The notes beneath the pieces are model-generated. The model had not been told where the DNA came from and made no database searches. It saw only the letters and a list, made by a program, of their open reading frames with translations. This document shows positions 29,537 to 36,879 of a stretch of DNA of 64,000 nucleotides, one piece after another (the stretch's first letter is position 1; every line of letters starts with the position of its first letter). Source of the stretch: Candidatus Competibacteraceae bacterium (GTDB lineage Bacteria; Pseudomonadota; Gammaproteobacteria; Competibacterales; Competibacteraceae); NCBI GenBank assembly GCA_016713505.1, contig JADJPA010000001.1:1364001-1428000 (forward strand), in the 5' to 3' direction. Position numbers and translations under genes: made by a program.

Positions 29537-29878
29537 ATGGCCAAATCCAACAAACCGATCGTGTGGGGATTGTTCGCCGCCGGAGGAACGGTCACGGCGT
29601 TCATTACCCCGATCCTGGCGCTGCTGGCCTTGTTCGCGGCGATGCGCTTCTCTCCGAGCCTGTTCACCTACGAGCACATCCACGCTTTTGCCGCTCACTG
29701 GTTGGGCAAGCTGATCATTTTCGGCGTCATCACGCTATCGTTGTGGCATGCCGCGCACCGCTTCCGCATTACGGCATTCGATTTCGGCGTCCGCGCCGAT
29801 CTGGTGGTGGCCACGATCCTGTACATGATCGCGGCCATCGGCACGGTTTCGACAATTTTTTCGTTGTTGTCCATCTAA
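29537..29878 (+). CDS. frdD: Fumarate reductase membrane anchor FrdD
   Basis: A 113-residue three-helix anchor resembling E. coli FrdD. Motifs are PIVWGLFAAGGTVTAFITPI, the loop FTYEHIHAFAAHWLGKL, HAAHRFRITAFDFGV and a final helix. It begins 2 bp after the frdC stop. It completes the operon frdABCD and a type-D quinol:fumarate reductase. The quinone site may be adapted to rhodoquinol, given rquA downstream. Confidence 0.88.
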   Translation: MAKSNKPIVWGLFAAGGTVTAFITPILALLALFAAMRFSPSLFTYEHIHAFAAHWLGKLIIFGVITLSLWHAAHRFRITAFDFGVRADLVVATILYMIAAIGTVSTIFSLLSI

Positions 29879-30125
29879 AGCGGGCGACGGGATCGCGCTT
29901 TCGCGTTATCCTCTCGCGCCGTTGCGATCACCGCGTCCCGCGCGCTGTCGCGGGGCGCGCGGTCGCCTCATCCGCCGCCGATCTTATTAAGGACGATCAC
30001 TGCATCACCCAGCCGTTCTCAATGGAGGCCCGACACGCCGTTTCGAGGCCTCAAGCGCCTTTATTCGCGCCGGCGGTTGGAAGCTGGCGAAAAGCTTCGC
30101 ATACACGGTGATTAGGTAAATCAGA

Positions 30126-30944
30126 ATGAGTTCCCAACCTGTTCAAGGCGCGGCCACCCTGGACCAGTCGCTTTCGTTGAAAAACGCCGCGGATTCCGAA
30201 ATCGAGAACGCGAACGCGAACGCGGATCATGAAGTCGCGCTCGACGATCCCGGCCGGGAGTTTGACCATCCTCCGGTGCAGGTGCCACCTTATCTGCAAG
30301 AAACCTATTGGTGGGCGTACATCCATCCGGCGGCGGTGCGTTTTTTCGAGCGGCAATGGTTGGTCAATCTGATTTTGTGGGGCAATTTCACGCGGCTGCG
30401 CGATCTCGCCTTGGACGAATTGGGTCACTCCATTCGGGGCGACATCCTGCAAGTCGCCTGCGTGTACGGCAATTTCACCGAATATCTGATCAAGCGGCTC
30501 GACCCGACCGCCCGCTTGGCGGTGGTGGACGTGGCGCAGGTGCAATTGGAGAACTTGAAAAACAAGTTGCCCGATCCCTCGCGCGTTACGCTGCACCATC
30601 AGGATTCGACCCATCTGCGCTTCGCCGACGCCAGCTACGATTCCGTGGTGGTGTTTTTTCTGTTGCACGAACAACCGGAAGAGGTGCGCGCTCAAACCAT
30701 CGCGCAAGCGCTGCGGGTGGTTAAACCCGGCGGTAAGGTCGTTTTTGTCGATTACCATCGTCCGAGCGCCTTCAACCCGTTCCGTTACGTGATGACCGCC
30801 ATCCTGACCACGCTGGAGCCTTTCGCCATGGATTTGTGGCGGCGGGAAATCAGCCACTGGCTGCCCGAACGCCATCGCGGCGCGAAGATTGACAAACAAA
30901 CCTATTTCGGCGGGCTTTATCAGAAAGTGGTGATTACGGTCTGA
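30126..30944 (+). CDS. rquA: Rhodoquinone biosynthesis protein RquA
   Basis: RquA turns ubiquinone into rhodoquinone by replacing a ring methoxy group with an amino group; it descends from class I SAM methyltransferases. Family features in this 272-residue protein: VPPYLQETYWWAYIHP (residues ~53-68), ILWGNFTRLRDLALDE (83-98), an altered SAM motif I VACVYGNFTEYL (110-121) instead of GxGxG, VVFFLLHEQPEEVR (175-188), VFVDYHRPSAFNPFRY (207-221), LEPFAMDLWRREI and the end KQTYFGGLYQKVV. The first ~48 residues are acidic, Asn/Ala-rich and probably disordered. It lies 247 bp after frdD on the same strand; the product is the low-potential quinol a fumarate reductase needs where menaquinone is lacking. 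Confidence 0.88.
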   Translation: MSSQPVQGAATLDQSLSLKNAADSEIENANANADHEVALDDPGREFDHPPVQVPPYLQETYWWAYIHPAAVRFFERQWLVNLILWGNFTRLRDLALDELGHSIRGDILQVACVYGNFTEYLIKRLDPTARLAVVDVAQVQLENLKNKLPDPSRVTLHHQDSTHLRFADASYDSVVVFFLLHEQPEEVRAQTIAQALRVVKPGGKVVFVDYHRPSAFNPFRYVMTAILTTLEPFAMDLWRREISHWLPERHRGAKIDKQTYFGGLYQKVVITV

Positions 30945-30989
30945 GTCCGCCGGCCGCGGCGCCGGTCGTAGCGGCCCGAAGGCGAACGG

Positions 30990-31436
30990 TCAGCGGCCGG
31001 CGGCATCCAGCTTGCGCGCCCGCGCGGCGAAGGCGTTGACCATCGTCGCCGCCATTTGAGTCATCAGCGCCTCTCCCAGCGGTTTGAGCAGCAGCGAGCG
31101 CACCTCGCAATTGAGGCTGAATTCGGTGTGGCAAAACCCTTCCGGCGTCGGCTCGAACGACCAGCGAATCTCGAAGCGGCGGAAGCTGGGGTCCGTCGAG
31201 GTGACCGTGATCGTCTTGGGCCGTTCGAGTTCGGTGCGGGTTCGAAACCGGTGCCGCAACAGCCCCAACGCCATCACTTGTTCGGTTTCGTAATAGCTGG
31301 CCTGACAGTTGATAATTTTGGCGCTGCGGATCAGCGGCACGAATTCGGGATAGCGCTCGACGTCGGTGACGAGGTCGAACATGCGTTCGGGGGAAACCGC
31401 CACTACCCGGCTTTCGTGATGGGATGCGTGGGACAT
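30990..31436 (-). CDS. COQ10/RatA-like START (SRPBCC) domain protein
   Basis: A 148-residue single-domain protein of the polyketide cyclase/COQ10 group: SRVVAVSPERMFDLVTDVERYPEFVPLIRSAKI, shown in part as RMFDLVTDVERYPEFVPL, then TRTELERPKTITVTSTDPSFRRF and WSFEPTPEGFCHTEFSLNCE, with a C-terminal helix MTQMAATMVNAFAARA. In mitochondria Coq10 binds ubiquinone and helps electron transport; in E. coli the homologue RatA was described as a ribosome-targeting toxin. It is convergent with rquA with 45 bp between stops. In this context a quinone-binding role is a reasonable inference. Confidence 0.85.
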   Translation of the reverse strand: MSHASHHESRVVAVSPERMFDLVTDVERYPEFVPLIRSAKIINCQASYYETEQVMALGLLRHRFRTRTELERPKTITVTSTDPSFRRFEIRWSFEPTPEGFCHTEFSLNCEVRSLLLKPLGEALMTQMAATMVNAFAARARKLDAAGR

Positions 31437-32127
31437 GCCGTGCGCGCCGCCTCATTATCAGATGGACCGGTGGAGCCAGTCCGCTCTTTCCTGCTAACAC
31501 CAGTCAATAGTAGGGAAATTACGCTATTTGTCCATGATGCCCGCCGACCGGCAGCCGCGCCGGCCAGCATCGCCGCCGCAATTTACCCTTCTCGCTTCAA
31601 GCAAAAATCCGAACAAACCGGAATTGTGATCCATCCCCTATCGCAACCGGTCAGGAACCCAGCATCATCGGCCGCTGCATTCCGCACGATACCGCCACCT
31701 TTGCAACGCTCCATCAAATCTTGAACGTCAATTAATTAGGGCATATCGCTTACCTTAAAGGATTAAACTATTTATTAGTGGAAACCGCTAACTTATACTC
31801 AGATCCTGATAGTGCATCTGATCTGAGCTATAGCACTGCATTATAAATATTGCATCGCAAAAACCAGTTTGTTCGGTTTGAGATTGTTCATTGTTAGGGG
31901 GTTGGCGTGGGATGCGGGGAGCGCGAACGGTAACGAATCAGCACATCCAGCGTGATCGGTTTGAGCCAGTGCAAGAACCACGCTTGAATCAAACCTTTTG
32001 GAAGGAACGGGCGTTAAGGACCGCGGAATCGGATCTTCTGACTGCCCGGCAACCCGATGGATCAACCAGAATCGCACGGCGTTTTTAGCAGGCTTCCACA
32101 GGAAACGACTTTTCTAACGCTTTAAAA
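31437..32127. other. Intergenic region without a supported gene
   Basis: About 690 bp without a supported gene. The part from about 31700 to 31890 is markedly AT-richer than the surroundings and marks the start of an accessory stretch. It holds an 8-bp inverted repeat CTCAGATC/GATCTGAG (31798-31805 and 31820-31827, 14-nt loop), which could be an operator or hairpin. Short open frames here lack family sequence. Confidence 0.5.
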
Positions 32128-32142
32128 TTGAGGAGCTTACTT

Positions 32143-32388
32143 TATGGCTACAAAAAATTCGTCGTCGAATTGCTCGGCGCTGACGGAAAGGGTGTGAGCG
32201 GCGTACCGGTCAAAGCCAGCGGCTGTATGGAACTCGTTTCCAGCCCCGTGGGCACCGTGCTTTTCCTGACCGACGAATCTCAGGTGACGGTCACCATCAG
32301 CGGCAAAGACGTTTTCAAAGCCGCGATAAACGCCGTTCCTGATCGGCTTGTCTTCGTTCAGGATGGCGGTGGTTGGAAACAAAAATAG
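32143..32388 (+). CDS. Small Ig-like/beta-sandwich protein with A-run frame anomaly
   Basis: The coherent protein reads KKFVVELLGADGKGVSGVPVKASG... and DESQVTVTISGKDVFKAAIN..., ending GGWKQK (about 81 residues), a beta-rich single domain. The natural start, ATG at 32143 after GAGGAG at normal spacing, is in a different frame from this body: it reads MATKN then stops after 17 codons. One extra A in the run of six A at 32152-32157 would give MATKKFVVELL, joining start and body. So either the gene has a one-base deletion or sequencing error, or ribosomes slip -1 on A AAA AAT. A strong terminator follows. No named family is recognised. Confidence 0.55.
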   Translation, partial: YGYKKFVVELLGADGKGVSGVPVKASGCMELVSSPVGTVLFLTDESQVTVTISGKDVFKAAINAVPDRLVFVQDGGGWKQK

Positions 32389-32410
32389 AAAAGTGATCGT
32401 TGTTACAGCA

Positions 32411-32447
32411 AAAAACGGGGAATGTTGTCAGGACATCCCCCGTTTTT
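32411..32447. terminator. Rho-independent terminator
   Basis: AAAAACGGGG-A-ATGT, a 7-nt loop (TGTCAGG), then ACAT-C-CCCCGTTTTT. The stem has one A-C mismatch and ends in a T-run on the plus strand and an A-run that serves the minus strand, so it may work in both directions. It ends transcription of the small gene at 32143. Confidence 0.85.
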
Positions 32448-32600
32448 AATCCGCCCTCGATCAAGCGTGGGCGGCGCGCTTCCACGCGAGCGCCTTGAAC
32501 CATCGTCCTGACAAGCTCTCGCGTCCCTGAAGTTCGGCAGGCTCGACCTTAGCCCTTTTTGAACCGTTTCCGGCCGGGCTTTTTTAGGCTGTGCTGGCCG

Positions 32601-32804
32601 TCAGCGCAGGGTCACAAAATGCGTTTTACTAGCCAACACGTCTTCCAGATGCCGCCATATATTCGGGCAGAACTTGGAGATCACCGCCGCGAGCGGCAGC
32701 GCCAACAACCCCGCGCCGACCAGGGCGACGATCCAAAAACCCGCGAACGGGGCCAGCGCGATAACCAGAACGGCGAATGCTACGAGTTTAACTAGGTCTT
32801 TCAT
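32601..32804 (-). CDS. Small two-helix membrane protein
   Basis: A 67-residue protein MKDLVKLVAFAVLVIALAPFA... with two helices (LVAFAVLVIALAPFAGFWIV and VGAGLLALPLAAVISKF) and a polar tail CPNIWRHLEDVLASKTHFVTLR. No family recognised. The ATG at 32804 places the first helix directly at the N-terminus; the frame extends to 32852 without a better start. Confidence 0.5.
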   Translation of the reverse strand: MKDLVKLVAFAVLVIALAPFAGFWIVALVGAGLLALPLAAVISKFCPNIWRHLEDVLASKTHFVTLR

Positions 32805-32852
32805 GATCGCTACGTCGTGGAAACCCCGTCGCTCGGAACGCAGACCACGCAC

Positions 32853-33269
32853 GCCCTCTTTTCTTTAAGTGTTAAAAGCTCTTTTTTGGACGGCTCCGGG
32901 GATCACCCATGAGACTGTCGCCTTGCAAGCGCCGCCTCCCAGCGTGAGGACCACGCCCGAATGCTCATGAATAGAGCAATTTAGCTTTGCACTAGAGGGC
33001 TGATTGCCAAACTCGAAAACAAAAACTTGCGCTCAAACCCCAATAGTGCCACTGGATTGGGATATAGCTTACCATAAAAGATGCTGCGTTGCAATATTTT
33101 TTGCGATTCTGGATCAGCAAGCTTTGAAGATGTCAAGCTTGAAATCGAGTTCGATTAGCGAGTACGAGTCTTTCCTCGGATATTTCGACTGTAGACCCCT
33201 CTTCTCTGCTACCCCTATCAACCAGCTTTCTTGCCTTTGAGGAAATGCATTTATTAGGCCAGCCTGATA
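32853..33269. other. Intergenic region, no supported gene
   Basis: Some 417 bp, AT-richer than neighbours from about 33000 onward. A 78-codon open frame (33004-33240) has no family sequence, no ribosome site and odd composition. The segment TTATTAGGCC at 33251-33260 faintly resembles an integron attC end (GTTAGGC) but lacks partner arms. I see nothing else. Confidence 0.4.
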
Positions 33270-33584
33270 TTGACGGATCGAGTGCAGCCCCATAATCTTA
33301 CTTTGATCTTACCGGCGGAGGTGGCACCAGTAGAAACGACTAAACTGTCCAGTAAAGGCCAAGTGATCATACCGAAACATATTAGAGAATCTCATCGCTG
33401 GGATACTGGCCTCGAACTGCAAGTAATTGAATTTGATGGCGATATATTACTGAAACCTAAAGCCGCTTTCGAGCAAACCACCATTGATGACGTCGCTGGA
33501 TGCCTGCACTCTATAGCGGCCCTAAAAAATGGACGAAAACATTCAGGACGCAATAAAGCAAGCGGTAAGGAAAGTTTGGCGTGA
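33270..33584 (+). CDS. AbrB/MazE-fold antitoxin (VapB-like)
   Basis: A SpoVT/AbrB-type DNA-binding antitoxin: TTKLSSKGQVIIPKHIRESHRWD, shown in part as KLSSKGQVIIPKHIRE, then LELQVIEFDGDILLKPKAAF and TIDDVAGCLH. It should bind the PIN toxin encoded downstream and repress the promoter. The start is uncertain: TTG at 33270 or GTG at 33321 (before VAPVETTKLSSKG). The stop overlaps the toxin start as GTGA. The last ~20 residues (KNGRKHSGRNKASGKES) look unnatural. The other frame after a run of six A near 33526 reads MDENIQDAIKQAVRKVWRDSD, a more typical antitoxin tail, so an indel in the A-run is possible. Confidence 0.72.
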   Translation: MTDRVQPHNLTLILPAEVAPVETTKLSSKGQVIIPKHIRESHRWDTGLELQVIEFDGDILLKPKAAFEQTTIDDVAGCLHSIAALKNGRKHSGRNKASGKESLA

Positions 33585-33970
33585 TAGCGATTGACACCAA
33601 CATCATCGTCCGCCTTTTAACCAAGGACGATACGAAGCAATACCACATCTGCCGCAAGCTGTTTGAAGCCGAGGAAATTTATATATCCGATACCGTCATT
33701 CTGGAAACAGAATGGGTCCTGCGTTTTGCATATGAGTTTGAGCCTATTGAAGTCGGTAGTGCTTTTCGAAAGTTATTTGGCCTACCCAACGTAAAACTAT
33801 CTAATAATTACATCATCGCTCAAGCCATAAACTGGCATGAACAAGGATTAGATTTTACAGATGCATTTCATCTGGCTCTAAGCCAAAGTATCCCCACACT
33901 CAAAACGTTTGACGGCGAGTTCATTAAGAAATCAAAAGATCTTTCGAAACGCGCTGTTCAAAAACCCTGA
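33581..33970 (+). CDS. PIN-domain ribonuclease toxin (VapC-like)
   Basis: A 129-residue PIN-domain RNase, the toxin partner of the overlapping AbrB-type antitoxin. Acidic metal-binding residues are in place: D5 in IAIDTNIIVRLL, E42 in VILETEWVLR, D94 in LDFTDAFHLAL and D111 in LKTFDGEFIK. VapC enzymes cut tRNA or rRNA and arrest growth. GTG start at 33581 in a 4-bp overlap. The gene ends at the edge of an attC-like site, as genes in integron cassettes do, but on the opposite strand from the other cassette genes. Confidence 0.85.
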   Translation: MIAIDTNIIVRLLTKDDTKQYHICRKLFEAEEIYISDTVILETEWVLRFAYEFEPIEVGSAFRKLFGLPNVKLSNNYIIAQAINWHEQGLDFTDAFHLALSQSIPTLKTFDGEFIKKSKDLSKRAVQKP

Positions 33971-34024
33971 CGACCAAGCTCAGCCGCCGGCGTCAGCCGG
34001 TCGGCTGGAGTGCCTTGTTAGGCG
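33966..34024 (-). repeat. Putative integron attC site (degenerate)
   Basis: Read on the minus strand this 59-bp stretch starts with GCCTAAC (34024-34018), a perfect R'' box RYYYAAC. An imperfect stem follows: CAAGGCACTCCAGCCG pairs with CGGCTGAGCTTG leaving unpaired bases. Inside lies AGCCG-A-CCGGC/GCCGGCGGCT. It ends GTCAGGG (33972-33966), a poor match to GTTRRRY. It lies at the 3' end of the BrnT/BrnA-like pair, whose antitoxin frame runs into it. Extrahelical bases and box layout fit attC; the degenerate right end lowers certainty. Confidence 0.5.
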
Positions 34025-34237
34025 GTTTGAAGCTTCGGCTATCTCTAGTAGATACCGAAGTGCTTTGTTGACAGCTTCGTCGTTTGGGAAAGCTTGCGCA
34101 ATATCTGGTTCAAGGAGGACAACATTGCTTTCTTCTTTGATGCGATTCGCGTATTTGCCACGCACAATTTCCCCAAAATCAGACCTTTTATATTCAGGGC
34201 GAAGCTCGTCCGCCATTTCTGACTTAACCTTCTTCAT
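33980..34237 (-). CDS. BrnA-like antitoxin
   Basis: A protein of about 85 residues encoded directly after the BrnT-like toxin and overlapping it by 14 bp, the usual toxin-first order of BrnTA modules. It reads MKKVKSEMADELRPEYKRSD, then FGEIVRGKYANRI, VVLLEPDIAQAFPNDEAVN and ALRYLLEIAEASN, similar to antitoxins of the short DUF-type that pair with BrnT. The final ~14 residues (LTRHSSRPADAGG) are encoded by the attC-like site, so the native end was probably nearer AEASN. An upstream start at 34255 is also possible. Confidence 0.65.
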   Translation of the reverse strand: MKKVKSEMADELRPEYKRSDFGEIVRGKYANRIKEESNVVLLEPDIAQAFPNDEAVNKALRYLLEIAEASNRLTRHSSRPADAGG

Positions 34238-34496
34238 AAATTTGCCTCTCAGCATTTGTTGCTAATCGTGCGGATATGATTCGAATCGAATTTCCGTGCT
34301 CCGTATGAGATACAGCAAGCAAACGGCCCCGCGAGGAAACGCCAAATGTCACAAAACGGTCTTCATCTTCCGAATGATCAGGATCGTGCGCAGTAGCAGA
34401 AAAAGTATCGCGCAATGCGCTAGATGCTTCTTCAAAGCTGACACCGTGCTTGCGGTGGTTTGCCGCAGCCTTTTTCGTATCCCACAGAAAGCTCAT
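34224..34496 (-). CDS. BrnT family ribonuclease toxin
   Basis: A 90-residue type II toxin with BrnT features: FLWDTKKAAANHRKHGVSFEEA, shown in part as NHRKHGVSFEEASSALRD, then DRFVTFGVSSRGRLLAVSHTE and the C-terminal IRIISARLATNAERQIYE. BrnT is an RNase with a RelE-like fold whose antitoxin BrnA is encoded next. The ATG lies in AGTTATGAG, directly after GTTGGGT (34513-34507), a possible attC right box. Confidence 0.85.
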   Translation of the reverse strand: MSFLWDTKKAAANHRKHGVSFEEASSALRDTFSATAHDPDHSEDEDRFVTFGVSSRGRLLAVSHTEHGNSIRIISARLATNAERQIYEEG

Positions 34497-34500
34497 AACT

Positions 34501-34543
34501 ACCCAACGACTGCTAAACCGATTTTAAATGTTGGGTTGCCAAA
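34501..34543 (-). repeat. Possible truncated attC remnant
   Basis: On the minus strand ACCCAAC (RYYYAAC box) is separated by only about 22 bp from GTTGGGT (GTTRRRY box). Both box sequences are perfect matches, but the spacing is far below the ~57 bp minimum of a working attC, so this may be a deleted site or chance. It sits between the HEPN-motif gene and brnT, where a cassette boundary would be expected. Confidence 0.3.
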
Positions 34544-34667
34544 ACGATGGCAATTCAACCTATGCGCTACGCGGCTAAAAAAATAGCAACCTGACTCACC
34601 CAACCATTACAAGCTCGCTCCTCTTATTTTTCCTGTCAAAAACCATCAATTTTTTACTGACTTGGCA

Positions 34668-35210
34668 TCAATAGGCAATGCAGATAATATGTGTTTTCTC
34701 AATAAATTTGGAATATTCACCCTCGAAAATAACTACCTTTGATTTGTAGTGAATAACGTTGTCTCGGTCATTTCTTAGGCGAGTGATCCAAGGCGTGGCA
34801 TCGGAGAACGCAGTCGTCAATTCGGAATAGGTTGATGCATTAGCCGTCAAATACTCAGTCAGCAAGAAAACTGACATTTCGCGGTTCCGTGGATGCGTGC
34901 CGCCACGTGGGCCTTTTAGCCCTCTCGTGTTTTTGGGCAGAAGCTGCCAAATGACGTAGGCAATATCATTCAGCACGATACGAAACCGAATGATGAAGCT
35001 TTCAACGTCAGCATCCAAGAATGGACGTTCCTCTCGTTTAAGGTCGATGACCGACATGATTCGCTCGTAGCAGCCAAACAACCGTGTAAGAGACCAGAAC
35101 AGTGTTCCTGTGTTGAAGTGATGAGGGTTCTCGTGTTCGCCAAAGCCGACGGCATCCAGCGACTCAAAGAGCGGAACGTATAGTGAGTGAGGGTCGTCAG
35201 ATTGTGGCAT
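34668..35210 (-). CDS. Cassette-borne hypothetical protein with HEPN-like RNase motif
   Basis: A 180-residue mostly helical protein with no family I can name. It contains RLRNDRDNVIHYKS, in which R149-D-N-V-I-H154 fits the Rx4-6H motif (polar residue after Arg) of HEPN RNases. Upstream helices (FIIRFRIVLNDIAYVIWQLL) and a basic loop KNTRGLKGPRGGTHPRNRE could form the rest of a HEPN fold. No MNT nucleotidyltransferase partner is next to it. Its ATG lies inside the right box GTTATGC of an attC-like site, as expected for a gene at the 5' end of an integron cassette. AT-richer than the core genes. Confidence 0.6.
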   Translation of the reverse strand: MPQSDDPHSLYVPLFESLDAVGFGEHENPHHFNTGTLFWSLTRLFGCYERIMSVIDLKREERPFLDADVESFIIRFRIVLNDIAYVIWQLLPKNTRGLKGPRGGTHPRNREMSVFLLTEYLTANASTYSELTTAFSDATPWITRLRNDRDNVIHYKSKVVIFEGEYSKFIEKTHIICIAY

Positions 35211-35294
35211 AACGTCTTAGTTCAGCGGCGCCGAGCGCAGCGAGGGAACCCAAAAGCGAAGCTTTTGGGCGTCCGCTGCAACTAACTGTTAGGC
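35207..35294 (-). repeat. Integron attC site
   Basis: On the minus strand: R'' box GCCTAAC (35294-35288), L'' arm TTAGTTGCAGCGG, a variable central hairpin (CCCAAAAGC/GCTTTTGGG), L' arm CCGCTGAACTAA, and R' box GTTATGC (35213-35207). The L arms pair perfectly except one extra base in L'' (an extrahelical base, the hallmark that sets attC strand choice). Total 88 bp. The box and arm sequences closely follow the common attC pattern GCCTAAC...GCAGCGG...CCGCTGAAC...GTTATGC. Confidence 0.8.
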
Positions 35295-35512
35295 GACTGG
35301 AATTAGAATAGGAATTTTGTATTTTGTTGCACTTGTAGATTGAATCCACACAAGCTGACGGGAAAGGAAAAATAAGACATGCTATGTTTGCCCACCTTTC
35401 GACAACCCGTTAATCCCAGCATACTACGGAGTGCTGAGCAATGCCATCCTGTGCGGATCACGGAGCAGAAAGTAACCATGGTTGTAGCACATCAAAGTTG
35501 AATTTGGGCATA

Positions 35513-36829
35513 TTACTCAAGCGGGTCTTCCAGATCATTAACTGGGTTTGGAATATCCTCCAGAATTTCTTCTCTGTCGCAATTTTTAAGAAAGAAATAC
35601 AGGGACGAATCGATAATCTTCATTACCTTACCTCCACGATCGTAGTCCACGAATGGCGGTTGTATCTTTTTGCTGATTTGGTGCTGGGTGATATTGTGGA
35701 GGAATGCCCCTAGATCGCTTGATCTCACGTCGTCCGGTCGGTGGTGGATGTTCCGAATTTCTTCTAGCAGCACGGCTCGTGATAGTCCTTTTTGGATGTC
35801 ATCAAACGCATGGGTTAGTAGCAGTCTAATAAAATAATAAGGGTAGGCGAGGGAAGGCTTCCCGCTTTGAGTACTCGTCCGGACTCGAATGTCCACAAAT
35901 GACTCAAAGTTTCTGATATGTCGTGCGCCATACTCCTTGGCCTTTTGCGCTAGTGCATCCTTCAAATGTTGTTCTGTGATTTCAACGCAGCTATTAGCGG
36001 TTTCCACTACACCAGCATTTAGGCAGCATAGTTTACATATTTCTTGGACTACCCCGACGCTGTCGAATGAATCCTCGATAAGTTTGTCTCGAATGGCAGA
36101 AAAAGAAACATTTAACAATTTTTCGCCTACATTTATTAGTCGTCGGAAGTCGTTCTCTTCCCATGGCTCGACAGGCACCTCGGTAATTCTGTCGAGGAGA
36201 TCTCCGTTAAATTGTGCAAGTCTATTAGCTTCACGCCAGATGCCTAGAACTATGAAAACGATATGGTGATCTTGGAATATTCTGAGATCGTAAGCGAGGG
36301 ACTCTTGCACCTCGATCGAAAGGTAATGAAAGTTCTCTAGAATAATGAATTTGTCACAACTGTTAGTTTTGAGTAGTTCCGAAAGATCCTGGGCAAGGGA
36401 AAGATTATATTCGACGTATTGTTCAACTCTTTCGGTCGATTTTGAGCCCTTATCGTTCAATTCAGCGCTTACGTCGGTCCCGCCCAGAAAGGGGATTTTT
36501 ACTTTAAATCCCGCACTGATCTTTCCGCCGTGCTCACTACCTTCTTCAAAGGTTTCAGACTCAATATAACGGATGTTTAACTGGCGAAGGATTGATTTGT
36601 ATATATCGACTGGCTGTGTTTGTGGAGAGCATTCGACCTTCACATAATCTTCTTCTGAAAGGTGCTTAAGAATCAGCGAAGTCTTTCCTTGCTTAGATGA
36701 TCCATAAACTACTACTTCGTTGTTACTGTCTAGCGCTGCCTTAAATCTAGCATCCACGACGTCGCGCTCAATGTATGACTTAACTAACGTACTCTTGACG
36801 CCGAAGACGTCCTCAGTCCGATGATTCAC
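35513..36829 (-). CDS. P-loop NTPase, possible STAND-type defence/sensor protein
   Basis: A 438-residue protein of no named family. The N-terminal part carries Walker A VVVYGSSKQGKTSLILKHL (residues ~39-57) and a Walker-B-like strand DKFIILENFHYLS. The middle has VFIVLGIWREANRLAQFNGDLLDRITEVPVEPW, typical of AAA/STAND sensor regions (quoted in part, LGIWREANRLAQF), and the C-terminal third looks like a winged-helix plus a beta-rich end. It is AT-rich, monocistronic and sits in an array with toxin-antitoxin genes, which suggests but does not prove phage defence. The 218 bp between it and the attC at 35294 hold no gene. Confidence 0.6.
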   Translation of the reverse strand: MNHRTEDVFGVKSTLVKSYIERDVVDARFKAALDSNNEVVVYGSSKQGKTSLILKHLSEEDYVKVECSPQTQPVDIYKSILRQLNIRYIESETFEEGSEHGGKISAGFKVKIPFLGGTDVSAELNDKGSKSTERVEQYVEYNLSLAQDLSELLKTNSCDKFIILENFHYLSIEVQESLAYDLRIFQDHHIVFIVLGIWREANRLAQFNGDLLDRITEVPVEPWEENDFRRLINVGEKLLNVSFSAIRDKLIEDSFDSVGVVQEICKLCCLNAGVVETANSCVEITEQHLKDALAQKAKEYGARHIRNFESFVDIRVRTSTQSGKPSLAYPYYFIRLLLTHAFDDIQKGLSRAVLLEEIRNIHHRPDDVRSSDLGAFLHNITQHQISKKIQPPFVDYDRGGKVMKIIDSSLYFFLKNCDREEILEDIPNPVNDLEDPLE

Positions 36830-36879
36830 GCGGTTCTCTCCGTAAATATAACTCGTAGTTTTGGCTTCGGCTTTAAGAC

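Noticed and set aside
31891..32088. A 65-codon plus-strand frame upstream of the beta-rich gene
   Set aside because: Composition and lack of a start signal suggest chance.
33004..33240. A 78-codon plus-strand frame
   Set aside because: No family sequence, no ribosome site and Ser-rich composition typical of AT-rich non-coding DNA.
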